This document shows positions 25,219 through 34,447 of a stretch of DNA of 64,000 nucleotides, one piece after another; position 1 is the first letter of the stretch, and each line of letters starts with the position of its first letter. The position numbers and the translations under genes were made by a program. The stretch comes from Veillonella sp. CHU740 (lineage in GTDB: Bacteria > Bacillota > Negativicutes > Veillonellales > Veillonellaceae). Under the pieces are notes generated by a model, which was not told where the DNA came from, searched no databases, and worked only from the letters and a program-made list of their open reading frames with translations. The stretch is from the NCBI RefSeq assembly GCF_003992055.1, contig NZ_RQVD01000002.1, forward strand, positions 1-64,000. The letters are read 5' to 3'.

Positions 25219-25578
25219 TTATGCGAGAGTTTTATAAAACACCCCAGCTTTTGGATTCGTAATACGTAGTTTAAGTGGTTCTTCATCTTGTATGATGTAT
25301 AACGTATCTTCTTCAAGTCCAGTCCATTCTAATGATATGGAAGTTTCACCTGTAGTGATACCAAGTTCTTCCAAGTGAGGGATATACAGCAGTCGTACTC
25401 CTTTGGGGAGGAGTGTACTGCTTTTTTTTATGAAGAGTAATTGCTCCCTGTGATTTGCATAGTCCAATATATGCTCTAATTCATGGTGATGTTCTTCGTT
25501 GATAACATCATGAATACATGTATGCTCGATATGTATAAAGTTTTCAATCGTATCTCGCTGTAGTGTGATAAGTTTCAT
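25219..25578 (-). CDS. Hypothetical protein, third gene of the toxin-antitoxin operon
   Basis: A 119-residue protein without a recognised family. It starts MKLITLQRDTIENF; AAGGA lies 11 bases before this ATG, whereas the more upstream in-frame starts (to 25626) have no ribosome site. The first half is His- and Glu-rich (INEEHHHELEHILDY); the second half is strand-rich (LYIIQDEEPLKLRIT). It follows the ParE-like gene and precedes the bidirectional terminator, so it shares the antitoxin promoter. Role unknown. Confidence 0.6.
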   Translation of the reverse strand: MKLITLQRDTIENFIHIEHTCIHDVINEEHHHELEHILDYANHREQLLFIKKSSTLLPKGVRLLYIPHLEELGITTGETSISLEWTGLEEDTLYIIQDEEPLKLRITNPKAGVFYKTLA

Positions 25579-25633
25579 AATATGTGTTCCTTCGTAGTGG
25601 TTCGTTGAAAAGTGCATTTTATACATGGATATA

Positions 25634-25948
25634 TTATAGAAAGTTCATCCAGTTTTGTCGTGAATGAAGGATTCTATGTACATGTATTGATTTAGAATCT
25701 TCATCTATTGTAAAGAATAGAATGTATTTTTTTATAAGACACTTTCTAAAGCCTTTTTTTCTTAGATATGGATCAGAAACCAATACATATCTATGTGGCA
25801 TTAAAGAAAGGTCGTAAAGTGTGTTTTCTATTATTTCTACAAAATTAGCTGCCGTAAATGGCGCGCTAAGAGAGTGATTTATATAGTAAACAATCTGCAT
25901 GAGATCTTTTTGAAAGGAATCTGATACGTATACGTTATAAGTTTCCAT
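25634..25948 (-). CDS. RelE/ParE family toxin
   Basis: A 104-residue protein of the RelE/ParE toxin fold: N-terminal helices (DSFQKDLMQIVYYI), then strands with YLRKKGFRKCLIKKYILFFTID and the closing VHRILHSRQNW. The last motif, R-x-L-x-x-x-Q/R, is typical of the family's basic active face. It overlaps the antitoxin gene by 14 bases. ParE-type proteins poison gyrase and RelE-type proteins cut mRNA; the sequence looks nearer ParE, but which activity applies is inference. Confidence 0.82.
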   Translation of the reverse strand: METYNVYVSDSFQKDLMQIVYYINHSLSAPFTAANFVEIIENTLYDLSLMPHRYVLVSDPYLRKKGFRKCLIKKYILFFTIDEDSKSIHVHRILHSRQNWMNFL

Positions 25949-26207
25949 TCGTAAGTGCCTCTTTTATATTTTTCATAGAATCTTCAAGAGTCATACTACG
26001 ACCATTTTTAAAATCTATTTCACTTTCTTCAAGTAGATGATATAATTCGTATCTTGCCATAAGATTATTGTAGGAATCTATACTCATAACAGCTAGATCG
26101 CCTCGACCGTTTTTAGTAACAAATACTGGTTCACCTGTTTCGTTACAGAACGAAGAAATATCATTATAATTATTTCTTAAATCTGTACTTGATTTTATAA
26201 TAGGCAT
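25935..26207 (-). CDS. Phd/YefM family antitoxin
   Basis: A 90-residue antitoxin. The N-terminal DNA-binding Phd/YefM fold is visible (IIKSSTDLRNNYNDISSFC, EPVFVTKNGRGDLAVMSIDSY), and the charged C-terminal part (about 55-90) would wrap the toxin. A strong GGAGGGA ribosome site precedes the ATG. As first gene of the operon it probably represses its own promoter, as known for the family. Confidence 0.87.
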   Translation of the reverse strand: MPIIKSSTDLRNNYNDISSFCNETGEPVFVTKNGRGDLAVMSIDSYNNLMARYELYHLLEESEIDFKNGRSMTLEDSMKNIKEALTNGNL

Positions 26208-26236
26208 TGTAGTTCCCTCCTTTTCAATCTACAGAT

Positions 26237-26265
26237 ATTATACTATTATTTCTTTAGAAGTACAA
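26237..26265 (-). promoter_or_regulatory. Promoter of the toxin-antitoxin operon
   Basis: On the minus strand TTGTAC (26265-26260) and a perfect TATAAT (26242-26237) are 17 bases apart, about 30 bases before the antitoxin start. It lies in the 487-base gap 26208-26694, together with the palindromic element and the hrcA control region. Confidence 0.72.
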
Positions 26266-26393
26266 TTATTTAGCACCCAACCTCCTTAATTGTGTATGAG
26301 ATAGTGGGATATGTCAGATGAATATATTAGTTAAGAATAACAAAAGAAGAACAATGTTAAGATCCACGTCAAACTCACAGCAGATTGGATGTG

Positions 26394-26543
26394 TTGGTGA
26401 GGTATGTCAAGTTAATATACTAATTGATGAGAACCCAGAAGAACACGGCATGTTCCGGAGCAAACCTACCGTAGGATCAGTTTGTGGAGGAATGTGCCGT
26501 GCTCTTCCCTTTGCCCAAATCAGACCATGACATACCTCACCAA
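26394..26543. repeat. 150-bp inverted-repeat element containing palindrome copy B
   Basis: A perfect 16-base inverted repeat (TTGGTGAGGTATGTCA at 26394-26409 and its complement at 26528-26543) encloses the 70-bp palindrome copy B (26438-26507), which is in opposite orientation to copy A. No clear target duplication is seen next to the ends. It could be a MITE-like or REP-like element, or encode a structured RNA. Confidence 0.7.
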
Positions 26544-26610
26544 ACCAAACAATCAAAAGTTTGTTTTTTTGACTAATACGGTATTTACTGAACTTTCACC
26601 AATTTTTCAC

Positions 26611-26638
26611 TTGACATATGTTGTAAATGTGATACTAT
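26611..26638 (+). promoter_or_regulatory. Promoter of the hrcA-dnaK operon
   Basis: A consensus TTGACA and a TACTAT -10 box are 16 bases apart. The CIRCE operator begins 11 bases later, where HrcA would block initiation. Confidence 0.75.
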
Positions 26639-26649
26639 ATATCTTGTAG

Positions 26650-26676
26650 TTAGCACTCAACCTTAGTGAGTGCTAA
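26650..26676 (+). promoter_or_regulatory. CIRCE operator
   Basis: A perfect CIRCE: TTAGCACTC, nine bases, GAGTGCTAA. HrcA, the product of the next gene, binds this site in other bacteria and represses heat-shock genes until heat titrates the GroE chaperonin it needs. Confidence 0.97.
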
Positions 26677-26694
26677 TAATAACGAGGTGATACT

Positions 26695-27699
26695 ATGGAT
26701 GAAAGGAAAGAGCGCATTCTGCGTGCTATCATTCAAGATTACATTAAAACAGCGGAACCGGTTGGTTCTCGTACGATCGCAAAGAATTATGATTTAGGTA
26801 TCAGTCCTGCGACGGTACGAAATGAAATGGCTGATTTAGAAGATCTTGGCTTTCTTGAACAACCTCATACATCAGCAGGTCGGATTCCTTCGGCAAAAGG
26901 CTACCAGTACTATGTAGACACTTTACAGGGGTTTGAAGACGATGCAGCTGAAGATATTCCTGTAATTCAAGAGTTATGGCAGGCTCATCAACAAGAACTA
27001 GATGATTTCTTCGTAGAAATAGCAAAGCTTATTTCTCGTATTAGTCATAATGTGAGTATGTTTTTAGCTCCCGCCCATGATTCATCTACCATAACTTATA
27101 TCCATGTTCTTCCTATCGATGAACATAGAGCAGTCATGGTGGTGGTAACGAATACAGGTGCTTTGGATAATGAACCAATCTATTTTACGGAACCTATCAA
27201 TACAGAAGAATTAGCCATGCATGCACATCGATTCAATAGTGTACTTCATGATGTATCTATTCAGGATATTACGCAAGAAAACTTAGATAAAATGCGGGTA
27301 ACTTTAGACTTACAAGATACAACGTATGTTATTTTCTGTGACACATTATATCGAGCCATTGCTAAGCGAAAGTTATTCTATACAATAGGGACTACATCTT
27401 TATTAGAACAACCAGAGTTTAATGATATAAAACGGGCCCAACCACTCTTAGCGTTATTAGAACAACAAGATGAGTTAACTCAACTATTAACACCAAACTC
27501 TAGTAGTCCTATCGATGTAAAAATAGGTCACTCTAACGAACTGGTGAAAGATATCAGCGTTATCCAAGCAAGTTTCAATGTTCCTCATCAAGTAGGGACC
27601 CTCGCTATTGTAGGGCCTACACGGATGGAATATGGACGTATTATGGGTATTCTCGCTTATATCAATAAGTGCATGGAAGAATTACAAGGGAAACAATAA
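26695..27699 (+). CDS. hrcA: Heat-inducible transcription repressor HrcA
   Basis: A 334-residue repressor of chaperone genes. The N-terminal winged helix is clear (ERILRAIIQDYIKTAEPVGS, then SPATVRNEMADLEDLGFL and HTSAGRIPS), followed by the GAF-like and dimerisation parts, ending GRIMGILAYINKCM. Length fits. It lies directly after CIRCE, giving autoregulation, and heads hrcA-grpE-dnaK-dnaJ. Confidence 0.96.
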   Translation: MDERKERILRAIIQDYIKTAEPVGSRTIAKNYDLGISPATVRNEMADLEDLGFLEQPHTSAGRIPSAKGYQYYVDTLQGFEDDAAEDIPVIQELWQAHQQELDDFFVEIAKLISRISHNVSMFLAPAHDSSTITYIHVLPIDEHRAVMVVVTNTGALDNEPIYFTEPINTEELAMHAHRFNSVLHDVSIQDITQENLDKMRVTLDLQDTTYVIFCDTLYRAIAKRKLFYTIGTTSLLEQPEFNDIKRAQPLLALLEQQDELTQLLTPNSSSPIDVKIGHSNELVKDISVIQASFNVPHQVGTLAIVGPTRMEYGRIMGILAYINKCMEELQGKQ

Positions 27700-27719
27700 A
27701 TATTGTAAAGAGGTGAAGT

Positions 27720-28223
27720 ATGGAAGAAAATAAACAAGAAGAAACAGTCACTCCTGAAGTGGAAGTTTTGGAAGAAGATGCTCCTGAAGCAGTAGATCCT
27801 ACAAAAGAATGGGAGCAACGATATATGCGTTTGCAAGCAGATTTTGAAAACTTCAGACGTCGTACAAACCAAGAAAAAGAACAATTAGGGGTGTTTGTTA
27901 AATCGCACGTCATCGAAGATTTACTCCCTGTGTTAGATAACTTTGAAAGAGCACTTTCAGTACCGGAAACACCGGAAACGAAGGCTTTTATGGACGGATT
28001 TGTAATGATTCAACAAAGCTTAATGGCAAGCCTTTCAAAACAAGGTTTAGCTGTCATCGAAGCCGTGGGACAACCATTTGATCCAAATTTCCATCAAGCT
28101 ATCATGCGTGTTCCAGCTGAAGATATGGAAGATGACACTGTGTGTGAAGTATTACAAACTGGCTATACTGTAGAAGGCCGTGTGGTACGTCCAGCCATGG
28201 TGAAAGTAGTTCACAATGGATAA
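27720..28223 (+). CDS. grpE: Nucleotide exchange factor GrpE
   Basis: A 167-residue co-chaperone that releases ADP from DnaK. It has a Glu-rich disordered start, a long helix with YMRLQADFENFRRRTNQEKE, LPVLDNFERAL, and the C-terminal beta domain (FDPNFHQAIMRVP, VLQTGYTVEGRVVRPAMVKV). AAAGAGGTG precedes its ATG. It is 20 bases after hrcA and 54 before dnaK. Confidence 0.96.
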   Translation: MEENKQEETVTPEVEVLEEDAPEAVDPTKEWEQRYMRLQADFENFRRRTNQEKEQLGVFVKSHVIEDLLPVLDNFERALSVPETPETKAFMDGFVMIQQSLMASLSKQGLAVIEAVGQPFDPNFHQAIMRVPAEDMEDDTVCEVLQTGYTVEGRVVRPAMVKVVHNG

Positions 28224-28277
28224 TTAATAAATAATTATAATTAATATATTAGAAGAAGTATTAGGAGGTCATGTTAA

Positions 28278-30104
28278 ATGGCAAAAGTAATTGGTATTGA
28301 CTTAGGTACAACAAATTCTTGTTTCGCGGTGATGGAAGGCGGCGAACCAACTGTTATTACAAACCAAGAGGGAGCTAGAACGACTCCTTCCGTAGTAGGT
28401 TTTGCAAAAAATGGCGAACGTTTAGTAGGTCAATTGGCTAAACGTCAAGCAGTTTCTAACCCTGAAAACACAATCATTTCTATTAAACGTCATATGGGCA
28501 CAGATTATAAAGTGAATGTAGAAGGTAAATCCTATACACCACAAGAAATCTCTGCTATGATTCTACAAAAAATTAAAGCTGATGCTGAAGCTCATTTAGG
28601 AGAACCTGTAAAACAAGCAGTTATTACTGTTCCTGCATATTTTACTGACTCTCAACGTCAAGCAACAAAAGACGCTGGCACTGTAGCAGGCTTAGAAGTA
28701 TTACGTATCATCAACGAACCTACAGCAGCTGCTTTGGCATATGGCGTAGACAAAGGTGAAGACGGTAAAATCCTTGTATTCGACCTTGGTGGTGGTACAT
28801 TCGACGTATCCATCCTTGAATTAGGTGAAGGCGTGTTCGAAGTATTGGCAACATCTGGTAACAACCATTTAGGTGGTGACGACTTTGACCAACGCATTAT
28901 GGATTATTTAATCAGCGAATTCAAAAAAGAAACTGGTATTGATTTGTCCAACGATAAATTAGCTGATCAACGTTTAAAAGAAGCTGCTGAAAAAGCTAAA
29001 ATTGAGTTGTCTGGCGTAGCAAGTACACAAATCAACTTGCCATTCATCACAGCTGATGCAACAGGTCCTAAACATTTAGACGTAACATTAACTCGTGCTA
29101 AATTCGATGAATTGACTCGTGACCTTGTAGAAGCAACTATCGAACCTACTCGTAAAGCAATGAAAGATGCTGGTTTGTCTGTATCCGATATCGATAAAGT
29201 ATTATTGGTTGGTGGTTCCACTCGTATTCCAGCAGTACAAGAAGCTATTAAACGAGAATTAGGTAAAGAGCCAACTAAAAACATCAATCCTGATGAATGT
29301 GTAGCTATCGGTGCTGCTATTCAAGGTGGTGTATTAGTAGGTGAAGTAAAAGACGTATTGTTGCTTGACGTAACTCCATTGTCTTTAGGTATCGAAACTA
29401 TGGGTGGTATTTTCACTCGTATTATCGACCGCAACACAACAATTCCTACTTCTAAATCTCAAGTATTCTCCACAGCAGCAGATAACCAACCTTCTGTTGA
29501 TATCCATGTATTGCAAGGGGAACGCGACATGGCGGCAGCGAATAAAACATTGGGCCGTTTTGAATTGTCTGGTATCCCAGCAGCTCCTCGTGGAGTACCT
29601 AAAATCGAAGTTACTTTCAACATCGATGCGAATGGTATCGTAAATGTAAAAGCAAAAGATCTTGGCACTGGTAAAGAGCAAGCAATCACAATTACATCTT
29701 CTTCTGGCTTGAGCGACGAAGAAATTGATCGCATGGTAAAAGAAGCTGAAACACATGCAGCTGAAGATAAAGCGAAAAAAGAAGAAGTTGAAGTGAAAAA
29801 CAATGCTGATAACTTGGTATACCAAGCTGAAAAAGCAGTGAAAGACTTCGAAGGCAAAGCTGATGCAGCGCAATTAGAAGCAGTTAAAAAAGCGACAGAA
29901 ACATTAAAAGCATCTATTGAGTCTGGCGATATTGAAAAAATTAAAGCTGATAGTGAAGCATTGACAGCTCCTTTATACGAATTGTCCTCTAAAATGTATG
30001 AACAAGCGCAAGCTCAAGGCGAACAAGGTGGACAAGAAGCTCCTAAACAAGACGATAATGTAGTAGACGCTGACTACACTGTAGTTGACGAAGACAAAAA
30101 ATAA
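28278..30104 (+). CDS. dnaK: Molecular chaperone DnaK
   Basis: A 608-residue Hsp70. The ATPase domain shows [23 protein letters not shown] and [13 protein letters not shown]; the substrate domain starts near residue 380 after the linker [18 protein letters not shown]. The acidic C-terminus ends [12 protein letters not shown]. Typical of Firmicute DnaK, it lacks the segment of about 24 residues found in the ATPase domain of Gram-negative DnaK. Codon use is that of a highly expressed gene. AGGAGGTC precedes the ATG. Confidence 0.98.
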   Translation: MAKVIGIDLGTTNSCFAVMEGGEPTVITNQEGARTTPSVVGFAKNGERLVGQLAKRQAVSNPENTIISIKRHMGTDYKVNVEGKSYTPQEISAMILQKIKADAEAHLGEPVKQAVITVPAYFTDSQRQATKDAGTVAGLEVLRIINEPTAAALAYGVDKGEDGKILVFDLGGGTFDVSILELGEGVFEVLATSGNNHLGGDDFDQRIMDYLISEFKKETGIDLSNDKLADQRLKEAAEKAKIELSGVASTQINLPFITADATGPKHLDVTLTRAKFDELTRDLVEATIEPTRKAMKDAGLSVSDIDKVLLVGGSTRIPAVQEAIKRELGKEPTKNINPDECVAIGAAIQGGVLVGEVKDVLLLDVTPLSLGIETMGGIFTRIIDRNTTIPTSKSQVFSTAADNQPSVDIHVLQGERDMAAANKTLGRFELSGIPAAPRGVPKIEVTFNIDANGIVNVKAKDLGTGKEQAITITSSSGLSDEEIDRMVKEAETHAAEDKAKKEEVEVKNNADNLVYQAEKAVKDFEGKADAAQLEAVKKATETLKASIESGDIEKIKADSEALTAPLYELSSKMYEQAQAQGEQGGQEAPKQDDNVVDADYTVVDEDKK

Positions 30105-30122
30105 TAAGAAGGGACATAGGTA

Positions 30123-31310
30123 ATGGCTCGTGATTATTATGACGTCCTTGGCGTCAACAAAAATGCATCCCAAGATGAAATTAAGAAAGCCTTTCGCAAG
30201 AAAGCACGTCAATACCATCCAGACGTAAATCGTGACAATCCTGAAGAGGCAGAAAAGAACTTTAAAGAAGTGAATGAAGCCTACGAAGTCTTGTCCGATG
30301 ACACGAAAAAAGCACAATATGATCAATATGGTCATGATGCTTTTACTGCTGGCGGAGGTAACTCCGCTGGTGGCTTTGGCGGTGGTTTCGGTGGCGGTGG
30401 ATTTGGCGGCTTCGGCGGTGCTGGTGGTTTTGAGGATATTTTTGGCAATATCTTTGATATGTTTGGCGGCGGTGGTGGCCGTGGTCAACGTGGTCCAGAA
30501 CGTGGTGCCGATTTACGCCAAGACGTACGCATTTCCTTCCGTGATGCTGTATTTGGCACAACGATGAAAGTCAATGTACAGCGCCATGAAGACTGCGATC
30601 ATTGCCATGGTACTGGTGGAGAACCTGGTTCTAAGGTAGAGACATGTCCAAATTGTCATGGATCTGGTCAAGAGGCTGTTGTTCAAAATACACCATTTGG
30701 TCGCATGCAAACGGTTCGCACATGCTCTCGTTGTGGCGGTCGTGGTAAAGTAATTGAAAAGCCATGTAAGGTATGCCGTGGCCAAGGTCAGGCTATTAAA
30801 CGCCGTGATATTGAAATCAAAATCCCTGCTGGTGTTGATGATGGAGCACGTTTGCGTGTATCCGGTGAAGGCGAACCAGGTACATTAGGTGGCCCTAAAG
30901 GCGATTTATATGTGTATATTTCTGTAGCTAGAGATAAGGAATTTGAACGTAGTGGCAATGATATTGTTATCCGTCAAACTATCTCCTTCTCACAAGCTGC
31001 ACTAGGTGCTACTATACAAGTTCCTACTTTAGAAGGTAAAGTAGAATTAAAAATCCCTGAAGGTACACAAACTGGTACTGCTTTCAGAATTAAAGGACAA
31101 GGTGTTCCGTATTTACGCCAACCAAGCCAACGTGGCGATCAACACGTGGTGGTCACTGTAGAAACACCTAAAAAATTGACAGATAAACAACGTCAATTAT
31201 TAGTTGAGTTTGCTGCAGAAAACAAAGAAGATGTAAATACTTTGAAAGTAAACAAAAGCATATTAGAAAATTTAAGTGATAAGGTGAAACAGTTATTTTG
31301 CCAAGATTAA
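30123..31310 (+). CDS. dnaJ: Chaperone DnaJ
   Basis: A 395-residue Hsp40 that loads clients on DnaK. The J domain (1-70) has the HPD motif in [12 protein letters not shown]; a long Gly/Phe region follows (about 75-125). Four zinc-binding repeats are present: [24 protein letters not shown] and CKVCRGQG. The C-terminal client-binding domains are complete. It ends the heat-shock operon, though prmA starts only 24 bases later. Confidence 0.97.
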   Translation: MARDYYDVLGVNKNASQDEIKKAFRKKARQYHPDVNRDNPEEAEKNFKEVNEAYEVLSDDTKKAQYDQYGHDAFTAGGGNSAGGFGGGFGGGGFGGFGGAGGFEDIFGNIFDMFGGGGGRGQRGPERGADLRQDVRISFRDAVFGTTMKVNVQRHEDCDHCHGTGGEPGSKVETCPNCHGSGQEAVVQNTPFGRMQTVRTCSRCGGRGKVIEKPCKVCRGQGQAIKRRDIEIKIPAGVDDGARLRVSGEGEPGTLGGPKGDLYVYISVARDKEFERSGNDIVIRQTISFSQAALGATIQVPTLEGKVELKIPEGTQTGTAFRIKGQGVPYLRQPSQRGDQHVVVTVETPKKLTDKQRQLLVEFAAENKEDVNTLKVNKSILENLSDKVKQLFCQD

Positions 31311-31334
31311 ACCTTGGTAAGTAAGGAGTCATCT

Positions 31335-32216
31335 ATGAAATGGATAGAAATATCCATTACTGTAGAAGTGGCAGTCATTGATGAAATGGCTGCCATTTTT
31401 AATGATATAGAGAGTAATGGATACATAGAAGAAACAATTGAAGATAATCCCAACCTAACTCGTGTAACTATCTATTTAGATGAACACAACGATGAGGACC
31501 AATGGACTCAAATTCTAGAATCAGCATTACATGATGCTAATATTTTCTATGAAGATATGGAATGTAAAACTGTAGACGATGAGCAATGGTATCATAGTTG
31601 GCAACAATATATTATGCCTACGAGATTGTTACCAGACTTGGTGATTTGTCCCGCTTGGCAAAGCTATGATGCCACTACAGATCCATTCGCTACAGAACAA
31701 GATGTGGTCATGACCGTGGATACAAAGCTTTCTTTTGGCACAGGGGACCATGAAACTACGAGAAACTGCGCTACTTTATTAGGCAAATATATACACCGTA
31801 TTCCCACAGATTTAAGCCAACAGGTTTGCCTAGATATTGGTACTGGTACAGGTGTTTTATTACTAGCAGCCCATCATTTAGGGATACCTAACCTAGTGGG
31901 CATCGACCTAGAAGAAGAAGCAGCTATACAGGCCAAGGAAAACTGTGAAAATAATGGTATTGAGGCAAGCATCATTCATGGTAATTTAAGTGATGACTTT
32001 CACGGTAAAGCTCATCTTATACTAGCGAATTTAACAGTAGATCCTCTAAAAATTTTATTGCCTATGATTAGGGAAAAACTACACGATAATGGTATACTAA
32101 TAATAAGTGGTATTGTGGACGATCGGTATGATGAAATTATGCCGTATATTACTAACCACTGGACTATTATGGAAGAAATGGTAGAGGGTCCTTGGCATAC
32201 CTTTGCCTTGGCATAA
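31335..32216 (+). CDS. prmA: Ribosomal protein L11 methyltransferase PrmA
   Basis: A 293-residue SAM enzyme that trimethylates ribosomal protein L11. The family's substrate-side motif LSFGTGDHETTR and the SAM loop LDIGTGTGVLLLAAHHLG are clear, followed by LANLTVDPL. ATG at 31335 has AAGGAG seven bases upstream; an in-frame TTG at 31314 is less likely. dnaJ-prmA-rsmE-mtaB is a common Firmicute order. Confidence 0.94.
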   Translation: MKWIEISITVEVAVIDEMAAIFNDIESNGYIEETIEDNPNLTRVTIYLDEHNDEDQWTQILESALHDANIFYEDMECKTVDDEQWYHSWQQYIMPTRLLPDLVICPAWQSYDATTDPFATEQDVVMTVDTKLSFGTGDHETTRNCATLLGKYIHRIPTDLSQQVCLDIGTGTGVLLLAAHHLGIPNLVGIDLEEEAAIQAKENCENNGIEASIIHGNLSDDFHGKAHLILANLTVDPLKILLPMIREKLHDNGILIISGIVDDRYDEIMPYITNHWTIMEEMVEGPWHTFALA

Positions 32217-32228
32217 GATAGGAAGTAT

Positions 32229-32969
32229 ATGAAAAAAATATTTATTGATGGCATTATAGATGAAAGTATCCAGTTACCTGCAGATACAGCACATCATCTC
32301 TTTCATGTATTGCGCCATTCTAAAGAGGAACCTTTTATTGTGAGCAATCATAAAGGGCATACAGGTGAATATGTATTACTATCTGAGGAATCAGATATAT
32401 ATATGGCGAAACGATTACGTACCATTGATATATCTACAGTTGGTACGAAAGTAGTGTTAATTCAATCCTTTTTGAAAGGCGATAAATTCGAGTTTTTATT
32501 GCAAAAAGCTACGGAATTAAACGTTCATCATATCTACGGTGTATCTTCGGTCCATTGTGTGGCTAAATATGATGCTAAAAAATTAAACGCCAAGAAAAGT
32601 AGATGGGAAAAAATTATCATAGAAGCCAGTCAACAATGTGGTCGCCCTGATGTACCTACATTGACGGTAGAACAGTCACTTTCAGAGGTACTGCAAACAT
32701 TACAATCCGATGAGGGTATGCTCTTGTTAGGCGCCTATGAGCGAGAAGATGACAAAACGATCAAAGATATTTTACAAACACAATTGGAAACTAATGCGTA
32801 CCATACCATTGCCATTTGCATTGGTCCAGAAGGTGGCTACAGTCCAAATGAAATGGAACTATTGGAATCTTGTGGGGGACACAAGGTTAGTTTAGGACCC
32901 ACTATATTACGAGCTGAAACAGCTGCTTTAAGTGCTGTGAGTATGATTCAGTATGAATTACTAGATTAG
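32229..32969 (+). CDS. rsmE: 16S rRNA (uracil1498-N3)-methyltransferase RsmE
   Basis: A 246-residue SPOUT-class enzyme that methylates U1498 of 16S rRNA. The knotted SAM site appears near the C-terminus as GPEGGYSPNEMELLES, VSLGPTILRAETAA. The N-terminal PUA-like part begins with HHLFHVLRHSKEE. It is 12 bases after prmA and 7 before mtaB. Confidence 0.94.
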   Translation: MKKIFIDGIIDESIQLPADTAHHLFHVLRHSKEEPFIVSNHKGHTGEYVLLSEESDIYMAKRLRTIDISTVGTKVVLIQSFLKGDKFEFLLQKATELNVHHIYGVSSVHCVAKYDAKKLNAKKSRWEKIIIEASQQCGRPDVPTLTVEQSLSEVLQTLQSDEGMLLLGAYEREDDKTIKDILQTQLETNAYHTIAICIGPEGGYSPNEMELLESCGGHKVSLGPTILRAETAALSAVSMIQYELLD

Positions 32970-32976
32970 GAGTCTC

Positions 32977-34278
32977 ATGAAGACAGTTGCATTTACTACC
33001 TTAGGGTGTCGTGTGAATCAATATGATACAGATGCCATGAAAGGTTTATTTATAAAAGCAGGGTATACTCCTGTTGGCTTTGATGAAGAAGCCTCTATTT
33101 ACGTGATTAATACATGTTCCGTAACAAACATGGGAGAGAAAAAATCACGCCAATTAATTCGACAAGCAAAACGCCGTAACCCAGAAGCGTTCATCGTGGT
33201 AACAGGATGTTATGCTCAATTGGCGCCAGAAGTGATTTCTGCTATCGATGGGGTCAACCTTGTGATCGGTACGGCAAATCGAAATAAAATTGTAGAATTA
33301 GTAGAAAATATTCCATCTACAGAAGAACAGATTTCCATCGTTCGTAATGTGATGGAAGAGTCTACCTTTGAAGAAATGCCTTTATTTGGCAATGAAATTG
33401 AAAAATGTCGGGCTTTCATGAAGATACAAGAAGGGTGTAATAATTTCTGTTCCTTCTGTATCATTCCTTATACACGAGGAAAATTAAAGTCTAGAAAAAT
33501 TGAAGACATTGTGGAAGAAGCAAAGCGCCTGGTTGCTTATGGGTATAAAGAGGTTGTCCTCACAGGAATACATCTTGGTAACTACGGAATTGAATTACCT
33601 GAGCGACCAACCTTAGGCCGTGTTGTGCGTGAATTATTGACCATTGATGGCTTAGAACGCATTCGTTTTGGTTCTATTGAGTCTGTGGAAGTATCGGAAG
33701 AATTAATCGAGTTAATGGCAACCAATCCTCGTGTATGCCCTAACTTACATTTACCATTACAAGCAGGGTCTGATCCAGTATTGAAATCCATGAACCGTCA
33801 CTATAATTTGCAACAATACAAAGATTTAGTGAAGTATTTACGTAGTCGGATTCCTAATTTATCCATCACGACAGATATTATCGCCGGATTTCCAGGGGAA
33901 ACAGACGAATTATTCGAGGAAACCATGCGTACAGTGAAAGAAGTTGGTTTTACGCATATCCACGCTTTCCCATATTCCATTCGAGAAGGCACGCCAGCTG
34001 CTAAGATGGAAGACCAAGTGCCAGAAGCCGTGAAAAAAACACGTGTAGCCTTATTAAATCAACTTGGCAAGGAAGGTTTTAAAGCCTATGCCAACCGTTT
34101 CCTTAACCAACCAGTGAAGGTTCTCATCGAACAAAGCGATGACTTTTACTATTATGGACTAACTAATGAATATGTTCATAGTAAAATACCTAAACAAGAG
34201 CATATATTCAGCGTTGGGGATATTGTGAGTGGAATTGTAACAGAAGTACATAGCGATGTGGTGTTAGTAGAGATTTAG
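32977..34278 (+). CDS. mtaB: tRNA-t6A37 methylthiotransferase MtaB
   Basis: A 433-residue radical-SAM methylthiotransferase that converts t6A37 to ms2t6A37. Cysteines lie in TLGCRVNQYDTDAM, INTCSVTNMGEKKS and TGCYAQ; the radical-SAM motif is CNNFCSFC in EGCNNFCSFCIIPYTRGKLK. TLGCRVNQ rather than YGCQMN separates it from MiaB at 6219. The C-terminal TRAM domain is present. Confidence 0.94.
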   Translation: MKTVAFTTLGCRVNQYDTDAMKGLFIKAGYTPVGFDEEASIYVINTCSVTNMGEKKSRQLIRQAKRRNPEAFIVVTGCYAQLAPEVISAIDGVNLVIGTANRNKIVELVENIPSTEEQISIVRNVMEESTFEEMPLFGNEIEKCRAFMKIQEGCNNFCSFCIIPYTRGKLKSRKIEDIVEEAKRLVAYGYKEVVLTGIHLGNYGIELPERPTLGRVVRELLTIDGLERIRFGSIESVEVSEELIELMATNPRVCPNLHLPLQAGSDPVLKSMNRHYNLQQYKDLVKYLRSRIPNLSITTDIIAGFPGETDELFEETMRTVKEVGFTHIHAFPYSIREGTPAAKMEDQVPEAVKKTRVALLNQLGKEGFKAYANRFLNQPVKVLIEQSDDFYYYGLTNEYVHSKIPKQEHIFSVGDIVSGIVTEVHSDVVLVEI

Positions 34279-34388
34279 AGCTAATTTAGTACGAGGTTCA
34301 TCATCTAATGGGTGGGATTATTGGAAACCGTTTGAAGGTGAAACTATTAATATTTTTAGAAAGAAATCATAGACCATATAGAAAATAT

Positions 34389-34416
34389 TTGATATAGTAA
34401 ACATATAGTATATAAG
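34389..34416 (+). promoter_or_regulatory. Possible promoter of the HIT gene
   Basis: TTGATA and TATAAG are 16 bases apart, ending 31 bases before the HIT start codon. The 169-base gap after mtaB has no visible terminator. Confidence 0.4.
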
Positions 34417-34447
34417 TATCATACAGTATATGAGAAAGGGGATTCCC

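Noticed and set aside
26318-26530. A 70-codon plus-strand open frame upstream of hrcA
   Set aside because: It runs straight through the inverted-repeat element and palindrome copy B, has no ribosome site and looks like chance coding of a structured repeat.
30123-31310. Long alternative frames on both strands inside dnaJ and dnaK
   Set aside because: They are shadows of strongly biased codon use in these highly expressed genes.
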